A stretch of 64,000 bases of DNA. Origin: Pengzhenrongella sicca (GTDB taxonomy: Bacteria > Actinomycetota > Actinomycetes > Actinomycetales > Cellulomonadaceae). Numbering within the stretch: position 1 is the stretch's first letter; every line of letters begins with the position of its first letter. Below, one piece after another: positions 8,304-17,610 of this stretch. Under the pieces are notes generated by a model. The model made no database searches and was not told the DNA's origin. It worked only from the letters and a program-made list of their open reading frames with translations. Location of the stretch: the NCBI RefSeq assembly GCF_017569225.1, contig NZ_CP071868.1:3162001-3226000 (forward strand). The letters run 5' to 3'. The translations under genes were made by a program, and so were the position numbers.

Positions 8304-11300
8304 TCAGGCGAGCTCGAGACCCAGATTCAGGGAGTCGTCGAGTACTCCGTCCTCGTGTGCACTGGCGATCTCGATCGCCCTGCCCATCGCAGTCGCTGCG
8401 TGGTTGGCGTCGCATTGCTGGACGAGGGTTACCGGGTCCGAGCCGAGCGGGTAGCTGTCGGTGATGCCATAGAGATCTCGGTAGGCCGCCACGATCTCGA
8501 CCTGGTACAGCCATGGCGCGACATCGCCGCTCAGGCTTGGTTGCGCTCCGAGCGCTTGCACCCACGCCTCGCCAGTGCGTACGGCGTTGGTCGCGAGAGT
8601 GGCCGCTCGGGCCTCGATGAGTGCGCGTCGCTCATCGAGGGCGCTGCGCACATCGTTGGGCACCTCGCCCGACGCCACGGGGATCAGGCCGACGATGAGG
8701 CCGGGATTGCCAATCCCAACCGTCTCGCTCATTGCGTTGACAAGGCGGTAGTGCAGGACGGCGGCGGCGTCAGCAGCATCGTGAAGCGTCCGTGCGCTGA
8801 CGAGGTCGGGCACCATGGTCGCGAGGTCGATCCCGCTGGCCTCGGCGCGCCGCAACTGGGCCGCGAGTGCTCCGAACGCCTCGGACGCGATGACGGCATC
8901 GATCTCGGCGGCGATCAGGTCACCCGTTCCATTCAGTGCGTCGCGAACGATGGTCTCGTACCGGGCGCGGGTGGCGTCGGCGGCGATGGTCTCGTACTCG
9001 GCGGCAAGTTGGGCGATGCCAGTCCACGCGTTCTGCTCGATCGCGACGGTTTGGTGGGCGGACCTTTCACTGCCGGAGCGTTGAAGAACTGCGGTCAGGA
9101 CAGCAACGGCGTCGACGCCGTCAACCTGGGGTGGCAGGTGCTGGTCGTCGGGGCTGTCCAAGGCGACGTAAGCGACGTTGCTGTTGCGGCCGCGAGTCAT
9201 GGCGACGTACACGTTCTCCCGGGTGGTCGACCCGGTCACGACCACGTGCGCAGTGTCCACGGTCAGGCCTTGCGCGCGATGCGCCGTGACCGCGTAGCCG
9301 AGGTCAATGTGCTCGGCGACGTACTCGGGTGGCAGGACTACCCGTGCCCCAAACCTGCGGCCGTGTCGTTTGACCTCGATCGCGCCGTTCTTACGGATGT
9401 CGGTGATCCTCCACCGGTCGCCGTTGCGCACCCAGCCAGCACGTGCGGTGCGCAGGGTGCGGTCGTTGCGTCGACTGATCACCAGATCCCCTACAGACGC
9501 GCGAGCGTCATCAGCGAGCGCGACGTCGCGGCCGGAGGAGGTCTCCCCGGTGGCGATGCGTTCGGCGCGGGCGCGATCGTTGAGCAGGTGGACACTCTCG
9601 GTGGAGTCCGTCACCAGCAACGTCGCCAATCCGGCGCGCTGGTCGGAGTGCCAAGCGGCGTAGGCGGCGTCGACCATCTCGGCGGTGCTGCCGCCGCGCA
9701 GCCGATCGTGCCGCGCGTACGCGGCGATCGCGTCGGCGCTTCCGGTGCGCAGGGCCAGGGACGCGGTCTTCTCCCACTCATGGGTGAACCGGTGCACCTC
9801 GGTGAGCTCGGGGACATCATCGCGGGCCGAAGCAAGCATCGAGAACGCTCCGCCTGCGTCAACCGATTGAAGCTGGGCCCAGTCCCCAACGAGAAGCACC
9901 TTCGCCCCGGCCCGCTCGGCGAGGCCGGTGATCCAGTCGAGGGTGTGGGTGCCGGCGAGGGTGGCCTCATCGACGATGACCAGCTGCCCGGCCGCGAAGT
10001 CGGCTCGGCCGTGGTCGTGCTCGACCAGCCACTTCGCGGTGTTCTCCGCCGCGATACCGAGCTCGTGCGCGAGGACGGCCGCGGCTGCGGCGGACGGGGC
10101 GAGGCCAACAACGGAACGGTCGCCGTGCTGGGTGGTCCACGCCGCGTGCAGCGCCCGCATCGCCGTGGTCTTGCCAGCCCCGGCCGGACCGACGAGCAGA
10201 TCGAGCTGGCGACCCGACGTCACGATCGCTTCGATCGCGGTGGCCTGCTCAGCGGACAACCGCCGCCCATCATGCTTGCTCGCGACCACCCGTTCGACGA
10301 CCTTCGCCGGGACGGACGCCGCCGTCAGGGAGCTGGCCCGGGCGAGCAGGTGGTCTTCGGCGGTGAGGATCTCGGGCGAGGTGAACACGGTGGCGTGCTT
10401 GGGCCGGAAGATGCTCGTCCCATCCGGCCTGGTGTAGCCGGCCGGGCTGGTCGCGAGCTCTGGTGGGGTCAGGGCGATGGAGTTCGCTTCGGCTGCGTCG
10501 ACGATCATGGCGACGATCTGCTCGCGGTCGGCGATGGTCGTGAACCGCCAGCCCATCGTCTGCCGAGACGCTTCGGCCCAAAGGTTCCAGTGCCGCCAGG
10601 TCGACCGCTTCTCCGCCACGACGCCGACGACGCGGTCGCCGACCTCGCGCACCAGGTCCGGATCGATCTGCGCGGCAGACAGCATCGCTGCCCCGCGGCT
10701 TGTCGTCTGCCGGCGGGCCCACGCGGTGGGATCGTCGTGCAGCGACCCGCGAGCTCGTTGCCGCCAACCGGCGGTCAAGTCGCGCAGCGAGTGGATCTCC
10801 TTCTCCGGCCGCGTCGCCAGGGTCGCCTGGGCGCGCAGTTTGATGATCCGCCGCTTCGAGGGCTGGTGTCCCCGGGTTTCTGCGTAAGAGGCGATGAGTT
10901 GGTCCTTCGCGACGTCGATGGCGCGGGATCGGTTGGAGAACTCGGCGATGAGCTCCTCGCTGACGCCGGTGATCTCCCACTTGTCAGAACGATCGACCCC
11001 GGGTCGGTGGCGGCGCTGCCACCCCACCCCAAACGTCGCGGTCAGCCGGTCGGCGAGCACGGCGTTGTAGTACTCGCTCACCGCCACGACCGAGGCGTGC
11101 ACGGCTTGGGAGTCCAGGGTGCGCCACTTGCCGTCGCCTGCGGTCTTGACCTTGTTCGAGACCACGACGTGGGTGTGCAGCTGCGGGTCCCCGGCACGGG
11201 AGTCGTAGTGGTCGTACGCGGTGGCCGCGACCCCGACGACGTCGACCCGCGCCACCAGGCCGTGGCCGGTGTCCGCGCCGACCCGGGTGGCGGCGACCTC

Positions 11301-11849
11301 GCGCTCGAAGAACGCCAGCACCTCCTCGACGGCTGCGTGGTGGGCTTCGACGAACATCGCCTGGGTTCCGGCGTCCGCCAGACCCCACAGCACCGAAACG
11401 GACTTGGGCACCGAGAACGTCAGGTCGAACCCGGCCACCGCCCGACGGGTCCCGCGTGCGGTCTCCTCACCTTCGATCCGCGCGACCGCGCCCGCTCGCT
11501 CGAGCGCGCTCAGTTGCGGGTCGAGCTTGGCGACCCGGTCTGCGATCCGGTCGCGCACCGGCTCGTACTTCGGGAACGCCCGCCCGAGCGGCTCCTGCGT
11601 GACGGGATCGCGTCCGGCGCCCAGGAGACTCTCGAGCTGGCGCGCCGTGACGACGTCACCTGCGGTGAGCTGCCCAGTGCCGAACTCCCCCACCCCGGAA
11701 CCTATCCAGGTCCCCGGCGGCGTGCCGGTCTCGGCGTAGTACCGCGTCAGAGGCGTCGCCAGCGACCGGTCGCCATCACCGGCCACGACCGACCGCAGCA
11801 AGTAGGCCACGCCGTCCCCGGCCGTCATCACCCGCAGCGACACCGTCAC
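8304..11849 (-). CDS. MobF family (TrwC/TraI) conjugative relaxase-helicase
   Basis: This relaxase nicks and transfers plasmid DNA. It has about 1,181 residues from the GTG chosen, which has GGAGG 7 bases upstream. The N-terminal TrwC domain shows candidate tyrosines Y16 and Y37-Y38 and a three-histidine metal site at H214, H225 and H227 (DPQLHTHVVVSN). The C-terminal half is a RecD/TraI-like superfamily 1 helicase: Walker A GPAGAGKT (about 555), Walker B IVDEATLAG, and TAHRAQGLTVD plus VYVAMTRGR near the end. Length and domain order match MobF relaxases. It is transcribed away from the Tad-like operon, and the start codon lies inside an inverted repeat. Confidence 0.93.
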   Translation of the reverse strand: MTVSLRVMTAGDGVAYLLRSVVAGDGDRSLATPLTRYYAETGTPPGTWIGSGVGEFGTGQLTAGDVVTARQLESLLGAGRDPVTQEPLGRAFPKYEPVRDRIADRVAKLDPQLSALERAGAVARIEGEETARGTRRAVAGFDLTFSVPKSVSVLWGLADAGTQAMFVEAHHAAVEEVLAFFEREVAATRVGADTGHGLVARVDVVGVAATAYDHYDSRAGDPQLHTHVVVSNKVKTAGDGKWRTLDSQAVHASVVAVSEYYNAVLADRLTATFGVGWQRRHRPGVDRSDKWEITGVSEELIAEFSNRSRAIDVAKDQLIASYAETRGHQPSKRRIIKLRAQATLATRPEKEIHSLRDLTAGWRQRARGSLHDDPTAWARRQTTSRGAAMLSAAQIDPDLVREVGDRVVGVVAEKRSTWRHWNLWAEASRQTMGWRFTTIADREQIVAMIVDAAEANSIALTPPELATSPAGYTRPDGTSIFRPKHATVFTSPEILTAEDHLLARASSLTAASVPAKVVERVVASKHDGRRLSAEQATAIEAIVTSGRQLDLLVGPAGAGKTTAMRALHAAWTTQHGDRSVVGLAPSAAAAAVLAHELGIAAENTAKWLVEHDHGRADFAAGQLVIVDEATLAGTHTLDWITGLAERAGAKVLLVGDWAQLQSVDAGGAFSMLASARDDVPELTEVHRFTHEWEKTASLALRTGSADAIAAYARHDRLRGGSTAEMVDAAYAAWHSDQRAGLATLLVTDSTESVHLLNDRARAERIATGETSSGRDVALADDARASVGDLVISRRNDRTLRTARAGWVRNGDRWRITDIRKNGAIEVKRHGRRFGARVVLPPEYVAEHIDLGYAVTAHRAQGLTVDTAHVVVTGSTTRENVYVAMTRGRNSNVAYVALDSPDDQHLPPQVDGVDAVAVLTAVLQRSGSERSAHQTVAIEQNAWTGIAQLAAEYETIAADATRARYETIVRDALNGTGDLIAAEIDAVIASEAFGALAAQLRRAEASGIDLATMVPDLVSARTLHDAADAAAVLHYRLVNAMSETVGIGNPGLIVGLIPVASGEVPNDVRSALDERRALIEARAATLATNAVRTGEAWVQALGAQPSLSGDVAPWLYQVEIVAAYRDLYGITDSYPLGSDPVTLVQQCDANHAATAMGRAIEIASAHEDGVLDDSLNLGLELA

Positions 11850-11897
11850 CTGAACACCTCCAAACTTCAGGTGTGCACTGGTCACCGCAGTCACACC
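11847..11897. promoter_or_regulatory. Stacked inverted repeats at the relaxase start: candidate oriT or translational switch
   Basis: An 8-base perfect inverted repeat (11847-11854 with 11866-11873) puts the relaxase ribosome binding site in the loop and pairs its GTG start. Sharing its edge is a second repeat (11870-11880 with 11888-11897) that pairs 10 bases with one bulge. MobF origins of transfer usually lie next to the relaxase gene and contain inverted repeats near nic. This is therefore a candidate oriT, a self-repressing operator or an RNA hairpin controlling translation. The function is inferred. Confidence 0.5.
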
Positions 11898-12238
11898 CCG
11901 TGTAGTTTGCTGTCAAACTCCATATATCGTGCGAATCAGGACACGATTGGCCCTCGTGATCGGCGGATGGCGACTCGATCACCCTCAACTGCCAGACGTG
12001 TGAACGCTCGAAGGGGTGCGGACGTCACGCGGGGCCGCGGCGAGGGGATACGCAGGGGCGCAGGGGGTACGCACGGGCTGGAGGGCGGCTTGTGATGGTG
12101 CGGATACCGGTCGGGTGTGTCAGTGGGTCGTGGTGGTCTTGGTCATGGGGGCGAGCGCACACCTTGTTGGCGAGAGGGGTGCGAGCTCCTCGCCAGCGGC
12201 TGGCCGCTGGTCCGATCGATCGCAGAGGCGTGGTCCAG
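11898..12238. other. Divergent region between relaxase and Tad-like operon
   Basis: This roughly 340-base region lies between divergent transfer operons. It holds an AT-rich patch around 11901-11930 and a 6-base inverted repeat (11926-11931 with 11942-11947), consistent with promoter or operator DNA. Frames crossing 12016-12238 on the plus strand have no good start and look non-coding. Confidence 0.4.
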
Positions 12239-12937
12239 ATGAACACTCTGATGACCCCCGACCCGGCTCCGTCACCCCGGGAGGCCGGTACGCGGCTCTC
12301 GCCGGCTCGAAGGCGAGCCGGCTCGATCGCTACGGTTCTTGCCACGCTCGCCGTCGTGTCCGCGTGCGTCGCGGAACCGAACGAATCACCCCCGACGCCG
12401 ACACCGGCGACCTCCGAATCTTCTCCGGCGCCCACGCCCAGCCCGAGCGCCTCTGCCTCACCTCAGTCGGAGAGCGAAGTGGCCGCCGCAAACGCTGAGG
12501 CACTCATCCACGAGTACTACTCGGTTCTGGATGCTGCCGGCGCGAACCTGACCGCCGATCTGCCGGATCTCACGAACGTCGCCATCAGTCGGGATCTCGA
12601 CGTTCGCCAAAACCAGTTCGCGCGGTGGCAGCGAGACGGCTGGGTCCAGAAGGGATCAACTGAGCTCCCGCAGATCCAGGTTCAGTCAGTCAACTTGGAC
12701 AACTCTGACCCCGCCAACGGTCGCGTCCCGGCCGTTCAGATTGATGTGTGTTTCGACGTGACTGGCGTCGACGTCGTGGACGCGAGCGGCGCCTCAGTCG
12801 TCGCGGCAGCTCGACCCGACCTGGGCTGGATCCGTCACACCGTAAGCAACTACTCCTGGGACACCGACCCCAACGGTGGGTGGCGCGTGTCGACGAGCCT
12901 GGATCTTGAGAAGGCACCATGCGTAGCCACAACCTGA
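12239..12937 (+). CDS. Secreted lipoprotein, first gene of the Tad-like operon
   Basis: This protein of about 232 residues has an N-terminal basic segment, a hydrophobic helix and a lipobox-like VVSAC. A Pro/Ser/Thr-rich spacer follows, then a folded domain of about 130 residues (LIHEYYSVLDAAGANL onward). It is probably surface-anchored. The frame is open further upstream, but ATG 12239 (or 12251) fits the signal peptide best. It overlaps the next gene by 19 bases, so the two are translated together. No enzyme family is recognised. Confidence 0.75.
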   Translation: MNTLMTPDPAPSPREAGTRLSPARRRAGSIATVLATLAVVSACVAEPNESPPTPTPATSESSPAPTPSPSASASPQSESEVAAANAEALIHEYYSVLDAAGANLTADLPDLTNVAISRDLDVRQNQFARWQRDGWVQKGSTELPQIQVQSVNLDNSDPANGRVPAVQIDVCFDVTGVDVVDASGASVVAAARPDLGWIRHTVSNYSWDTDPNGGWRVSTSLDLEKAPCVATT

Positions 12938-13887
12938 GGCGTTCCGCATTCGTCGTGCTCGTCGTGGCGGGACTGGCTTTCTTCTCCACTGGAACCGCAC
13001 AGGCCGATCCAACCTGTGAGCTTCACGACTCGACCACAGGCACCTGCCTCGTCTGGGTCGATCCGCCCGATTCCGGGCCACCAGTTGTGGAGCCGATCTC
13101 CGAAGGCCCCAGGGACACGGGTCCGGGGTCGGCGTGTTTTTTCGACCCAGCCAAGCAGGGGTTTGACTCCCCTGCTGGACCGGTGCCGTGCACAAGCGAG
13201 CTTGGGTTCTGGGTCAATTCTCTTGCTTGCTATGTGCGTGTGATGGACCCGCAGCCGGGACCGGATGATCCGGCTTGGAATGGTCACACCCCGGCTGAGG
13301 GCGGCGCGGTCTATGGCTGTTACCAACCCCTCCCGGTCGACATCGATGTCTACCTGTGGCTGGCTGCCCCGCCTCCGGCGTCGGGTGCGGGCCCGTCGCC
13401 GAGGCAGGTCGCGGATCTGGCCGTGGATTCGATGGACCTTCATGCGATCAGCATGGGGATCGTCCCGGAGCCGGGCCCGGGCTCGATGGGCATCGTGGGA
13501 ATGCCGGTTTGGATGTGGGCGGCGAACCCTGGGCCGAGCACGGTCGGTCCGGTCACGGCGTCCGCGTCGGCTGGCGGCATCACGGTCACCGCGACGGCGA
13601 GCATTGACGCGATCACGTGGGACATGGGCGACGGCAACACCGTGGTGTGCGCCAGCGCCGGCACGCCCTATGAGGCGAGCTATGGGCGCGCGCAGTCCCC
13701 GGATTGCGGGCACGTCTACACGACCTCGAGCTGGGGACAGCCTGGTGACGCGTTCACGGTCACGGCTACCTCGGATTGGGTCATCACCTGGAACGGCGCG
13801 GGCCAGACCGGGACCATCCGCTTGACCGGCCTCACCGAGTCCGTGCAGATCGCGGTCGGTGAAGTGCAGGTGCTCGTGACCTCGTAG
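12919..13887 (+). CDS. Exported PKD-like domain protein
   Basis: This 322-residue protein has a clear signal peptide (residues 1-29, ending AQA). A Pro/Gly-rich middle with several Cys follows. Its C-terminal half resembles a PKD fold, with the WDMGDGN turn and a later CGHVYTTSS strand. It is probably cell-wall or surface located. It starts inside the preceding lipoprotein gene. Similar exported proteins accompany Tad-like loci in actinobacteria; the role here is unknown. Confidence 0.72.
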   Translation: MRSHNLRRSAFVVLVVAGLAFFSTGTAQADPTCELHDSTTGTCLVWVDPPDSGPPVVEPISEGPRDTGPGSACFFDPAKQGFDSPAGPVPCTSELGFWVNSLACYVRVMDPQPGPDDPAWNGHTPAEGGAVYGCYQPLPVDIDVYLWLAAPPPASGAGPSPRQVADLAVDSMDLHAISMGIVPEPGPGSMGIVGMPVWMWAANPGPSTVGPVTASASAGGITVTATASIDAITWDMGDGNTVVCASAGTPYEASYGRAQSPDCGHVYTTSSWGQPGDAFTVTATSDWVITWNGAGQTGTIRLTGLTESVQIAVGEVQVLVTS

Positions 13888-13917
13888 CAGCACAGCTACC
13901 GATTGAGGGGGCAGAAC

Positions 13918-14598
13918 ATGACCAGCACCTCGACCCGCCCGGACAAGACCGCCACGCCCGCGACGGGCACGGCGGCCCCGGTTCCGGTCCCGGGTCCAGT
14001 GCCGAAGATGCGCCGGCGGCCGGCAGTCGCGGCTGCAGCCCTGGCTGCCGCTGTCTTCGGAGCGATCGCCACCGGGTGGGCGTGGTCCTCGACCACTGCC
14101 TCGACTCAAGTCGTCGTGGTCACCGGCGACGTTCCCCGCGGCGCGGTGATCACGGCGGGCGATCTGGGGGTCGCACGAATCACTCTGGACCCGGCACTGA
14201 GGCCGGTCGACGCCTCGCAGCGAGGCGACATCGTGGGGCAGCGAGCCGCGACCGCGCTGTCAGTCGGGGCCATCGTGACCGCGTCGATGTTCGAACCCGA
14301 GACCGTGCCGGGTGAGGGCATGTCACTGGTGCCGGTGGCGCTGCCCCCAGAGCAATCGTTGGGGCTGAACCTGCAGGGCGGAGACCAGGTAAAGATCGTC
14401 GAAACCCCGCCGGCCGGGCAGGCAACCGAAGGCAACCCGCCGTTCACTGTGGCGGAGGTCGCCGCCGTGCACCCGGTGATCGAGACCGGCGCCACGGTCG
14501 TGTCCGTCACCGTGCCGGCAGCTGATGCTCCGGTGCTGGCCGCACGGATCGCGTCGGGAAACTTCTATCTCGTGCTCGATGCGAGGGAGGTGAACTGA
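13918..14598 (+). CDS. SAF-domain (CpaB-like) membrane protein
   Basis: This 226-residue protein has a Pro-rich cytoplasmic tail, one membrane helix (about 37-57) and an external SAF domain beginning VVVVTGDVPRGAVITAGDL. This matches the CpaB/RcpC-type protein of Tad pilus systems. GAGGGGG precedes the ATG. The stop overlaps the start of the next gene by one base (TGATG). Confidence 0.82.
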   Translation: MTSTSTRPDKTATPATGTAAPVPVPGPVPKMRRRPAVAAAALAAAVFGAIATGWAWSSTTASTQVVVVTGDVPRGAVITAGDLGVARITLDPALRPVDASQRGDIVGQRAATALSVGAIVTASMFEPETVPGEGMSLVPVALPPEQSLGLNLQGGDQVKIVETPPAGQATEGNPPFTVAEVAAVHPVIETGATVVSVTVPAADAPVLAARIASGNFYLVLDAREVN

Positions 14599-15365
14599 TG
14601 CCGGTGATCTGCCTGTGCTCAGCTGCGGGCGCGCCCGGGGTGACCACGACAGCTGTCGGGTTGGCGATGAACTGGGCCCGCCCCGTTCTGCTGGTCGAGT
14701 CCGACCCTTCCGGCAGCAACGGCCTACTCGGCGGAATGTTCCGCGGCGCCCGGGAGTACGAGAGTGGGCTGCTCGACATCGCTGCGTCGCCGCTCGCGAT
14801 GTACGACGCGGTCCGTGACGCCACCCGCCCGATCGAGGGCACCGAAGTCCGCTACCTCGTCGGGTTGCAGACCCACACCCAGGCTCCTGGTCTAGAAAAT
14901 CTGTGGGCGCCGCTCGGTGAGGAACTGGCTGACCTCGAGCACACGGGGCAGGACGTCATCGTCGATGCGGGGCGCCTGGGGTTGGTGGGTTCACCCGAGC
15001 CGCTGCTGGCACGGGCGGACCTGACATTGATCGTGACCCGGTCTCACTTGCCGGCGCTGGCCGCGGCCCGCTCCTGGGTCGAGCAGCTGCGATCGGCGCC
15101 GACGCCGTGGCGCCAGCCTGGGGTGTTGATGGTCGGCGAGGGGCAGCCCTACCGGTCGAAAGAAGTGCACAAGGCGTTGGGTCTACCCGTCATCTCGACG
15201 ATCGCGGACGACCCTGCGGGTGCCGCCGTGTATCACCGGGGGGCGCCCGCGCCGCGCCGCTTCGGGGGCAGTGGGTATGTCCGCAGCCTGCACACGTGCG
15301 CTCAAGCGATCACGGGCGCGGTGGCTCGCTACCGCACTGAGTTGGTCAAGGACGTGAACGCATGA
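14598..15365 (+). CDS. CpaE/MinD-like P-loop ATPase
   Basis: This 255-residue cytoplasmic protein resembles the ParA/MinD-type CpaE (TadZ) proteins that position Tad pili. The deviant Walker A near residues 10-18 reads AGAPGVTTTA and lacks the usual invariant Lys, so ATP hydrolysis may be lost or altered. VESDPSGSNGLLGG is the Walker A' region. It overlaps the genes on both sides (TGATG and ATGA). Confidence 0.82.
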   Translation: MPVICLCSAAGAPGVTTTAVGLAMNWARPVLLVESDPSGSNGLLGGMFRGAREYESGLLDIAASPLAMYDAVRDATRPIEGTEVRYLVGLQTHTQAPGLENLWAPLGEELADLEHTGQDVIVDAGRLGLVGSPEPLLARADLTLIVTRSHLPALAAARSWVEQLRSAPTPWRQPGVLMVGEGQPYRSKEVHKALGLPVISTIADDPAGAAVYHRGAPAPRRFGGSGYVRSLHTCAQAITGAVARYRTELVKDVNA

Positions 15366-16756
15366 CGGCCATCGACTACACCCGCCCCGTTAGGTCTCCG
15401 GCGGCATCCGAAGGTGTCGACTGGGCGTTCGTGGCCGTGTTGCGGGCGCGTGCCTCAAGCCGGCTCGCCGACGAAGTCGGCCGACGCGAGCAGATCAGCA
15501 AACTGGCTCAGGAAGAGCTGGGCCGGTCGATCATCCTCGACCTCATCGAGACGGCGGTCGCCGACCGGATCGACGCCGGGATGGCGGTGTGGAGCGAACC
15601 GCAACGCAAGGTGATCGCCAAAGCAGTCTTCGACGCACTGTTCCGGTTAGGCCGGCTGCAACCGCTCGTGGAGGACGCCCGGGTCGAGAACATCATGATC
15701 GACGGCTTCGACAACGTCCTGCTCGAACTGTCTGACGGGTCGCGCGAAATCGGACCCCAGGTCGCGGACTCCAACGCCGAGCTCATCGAGTTCCTCGTCT
15801 TCCTCGCCTCTCGCGCCGAGACGAGCACCCGCGAGTTCTCCGAGTCCAACCCGACGATGGACCTGCGCCTGGACGACGGATCCCGGCTCGCGGCCAGCGC
15901 CTGGGTCTGCCCTCGTCCCCAGGTCAATATCCGCCGACACCGCCTGGTGCAGGTCTCCTTGCAAGACCTGGTCGACCTCGACATGCTCACCCCCACGGCC
16001 GCGTCGTTCCTGGCCGCGGCCGTCCGGGCACGCAAGTCGATCGTCGTGTCCGGCGCCCAGGGCGCCGGCAAGACGACGCTGGTGCGGGCGCTGTGCGCCG
16101 AGATCGACGCGTGGGAGCCGATCGGCACGTTCGAGACCGAACTGGAACTGTTCCTGCACGACCTGCACACCCAGCACCGGATGGTCCGCGCCTGGGAGCA
16201 CCGTCCCGGTAGCGGCGAGATCGGCCCAAGTGGGCATCGCCCCGGTGAGTTCACGCTCGATCAAGCGCTGTCGGGGTCCTACCGGTACAACCTCGCCCGA
16301 CAGATCGTCGGTGAGGTCCGCGGGAAAGAGGTCTGGCCGATGATCAAAGCGATGGAGTCCGGCACCGGGTCGATCTCCACCACCCACGCGTCCGACGCCG
16401 TCGCAGCCATCCGCAAACTGGTCACGTGCGCCATGGAAGCCGGACCGCACATCACCGCCGAGCTCGCCACCGCCAAGCTTGCCGCCACCATCGACCTCGT
16501 CGTGCACATCACCTTGACGACCTCACGCGCCCAGCCCGGCGCCGCGGCCGTCCGCACCCGCCAGGTCGCCGAGATCGTCGCGGTATCCCCCGGGGAGCAG
16601 ACCACCGGATACGCGACCACCCATGTGTTCACCCCCGGCAAAGACGGCGCCGCTGTTCCCGGGGTGCTACCGGATGAATATCGGGAACTGACCGCGCACG
16701 GTTTCGACCTCACCACCTACCTCAACGCCAGGCCACGATCGCCGGAGGTGGCCTGA
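15362..16756 (+). CDS. CpaF/TadA secretion ATPase (VirB11 family)
   Basis: This 464-residue hexameric motor ATPase would power Tad pilus assembly at the inner face of the membrane. The N-terminal domain precedes a RecA-like core with Walker A GAQGAGKT (231-238), the Asp/Glu-rich FETELELFLH region and a His box STTHASDA (about 340). Length and order match TadA/CpaF. It overlaps the preceding gene by ATGA and the next by TGATG. CpaF is related to VirB11, so a role in DNA transfer is conceivable in this context. Confidence 0.92.
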   Translation: MTAIDYTRPVRSPAASEGVDWAFVAVLRARASSRLADEVGRREQISKLAQEELGRSIILDLIETAVADRIDAGMAVWSEPQRKVIAKAVFDALFRLGRLQPLVEDARVENIMIDGFDNVLLELSDGSREIGPQVADSNAELIEFLVFLASRAETSTREFSESNPTMDLRLDDGSRLAASAWVCPRPQVNIRRHRLVQVSLQDLVDLDMLTPTAASFLAAAVRARKSIVVSGAQGAGKTTLVRALCAEIDAWEPIGTFETELELFLHDLHTQHRMVRAWEHRPGSGEIGPSGHRPGEFTLDQALSGSYRYNLARQIVGEVRGKEVWPMIKAMESGTGSISTTHASDAVAAIRKLVTCAMEAGPHITAELATAKLAATIDLVVHITLTTSRAQPGAAAVRTRQVAEIVAVSPGEQTTGYATTHVFTPGKDGAAVPGVLPDEYRELTAHGFDLTTYLNARPRSPEVA

Positions 16757-17610
16757 TGCGCGCCATCGTGATCGCCGGGGCGGCACTCGTGGGAGTGAGC
16801 CTGGTCGTGTTCGTCGCCTCTCTCATCCCCTCCCCCGAACCCGCACCCGGGCCGGCCGCGACCGGCCGATCGGTACGCGCGATCTCGCGAAGGACGCGGC
16901 TGATGCTGGTGGGCGGCCTGGGTGGGGGGCTGCTGGCCTGGGTGATCACCGGGTGGGTGCTCGCGATCGTGATCGTGCCGGTCGCCGCTCTCGGGCTACC
17001 AGCTCTGGTGAGCGCGCCAGACGTGAAAGCCCAGATCGCTCGCCTGGAGGCGATGGAGGAATGGACCCGGTCACTGGCCGGGGTGCTCACCGTCGGCCTC
17101 GGCCTCGAGGCCGCGCTCATGGCGTCGGTGCGATCGGCACCGAAGCCCATCGAGGCGGAGGTGACCCGGTTGACCTCCCGGTTGCGCTCGAGGTGGCGCA
17201 CCGAAGACGCCCTGCGCGCGTTCGCCGATGACCTCGACGACGCCACCGGTGACCTCATCGCCGCCAACCTCATCCTCGCCGCCCGCAAACACGGCACCGG
17301 CCTCGCGTCCGTCCTCGAAGGACTCGCCGAATCGGTTGCCGACGACGTGCGCTGCCGCCGACAGGTCGAAGCCGACCGCGCCAAACCCCGAGCCACCGCC
17401 CGGTGGGTCACCCTCATCTCCGTCGCCGTCCTGAGCGTCCTTTCGTTGGCGAGCAACTACACCGCCAACTACGCCACCCCCCTCGGCCAAGCTGTCCTGA
17501 CCGTCCTGCTCGCCGCGTATGTCGGCGTGCTCGTATGGATGAAACGCATGGCAGCAGGCAAGCCCTGGCCCCGGATTTTGCCTTTGAGCAACCTCGGAGC
17601 GCGGTCGTGA
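16756..17610 (+). CDS. TadB-like type II secretion F domain protein
   Basis: This 284-residue inner membrane platform protein has two N-terminal membrane helices, a cytoplasmic T2SSF domain (RLEAMEEWTRSLAGVLTVGLGL onward) and two C-terminal helices. This matches TadB. It overlaps the next gene by GTGA. It pairs with TadC to form the pilus assembly platform driven by the CpaF ATPase. Confidence 0.88.
   Translation: MRAIVIAGAALVGVSLVVFVASLIPSPEPAPGPAATGRSVRAISRRTRLMLVGGLGGGLLAWVITGWVLAIVIVPVAALGLPALVSAPDVKAQIARLEAMEEWTRSLAGVLTVGLGLEAALMASVRSAPKPIEAEVTRLTSRLRSRWRTEDALRAFADDLDDATGDLIAANLILAARKHGTGLASVLEGLAESVADDVRCRRQVEADRAKPRATARWVTLISVAVLSVLSLASNYTANYATPLGQAVLTVLLAAYVGVLVWMKRMAAGKPWPRILPLSNLGARS

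Noticed and set aside
8007-12095. A very long open frame (1,362 codons) on the plus strand opposite the relaxase
   Set aside because: It is the antisense shadow of a high-GC gene: low complexity, Arg/Gly/Asp-rich, no domains, while the minus strand has full MobF motifs.
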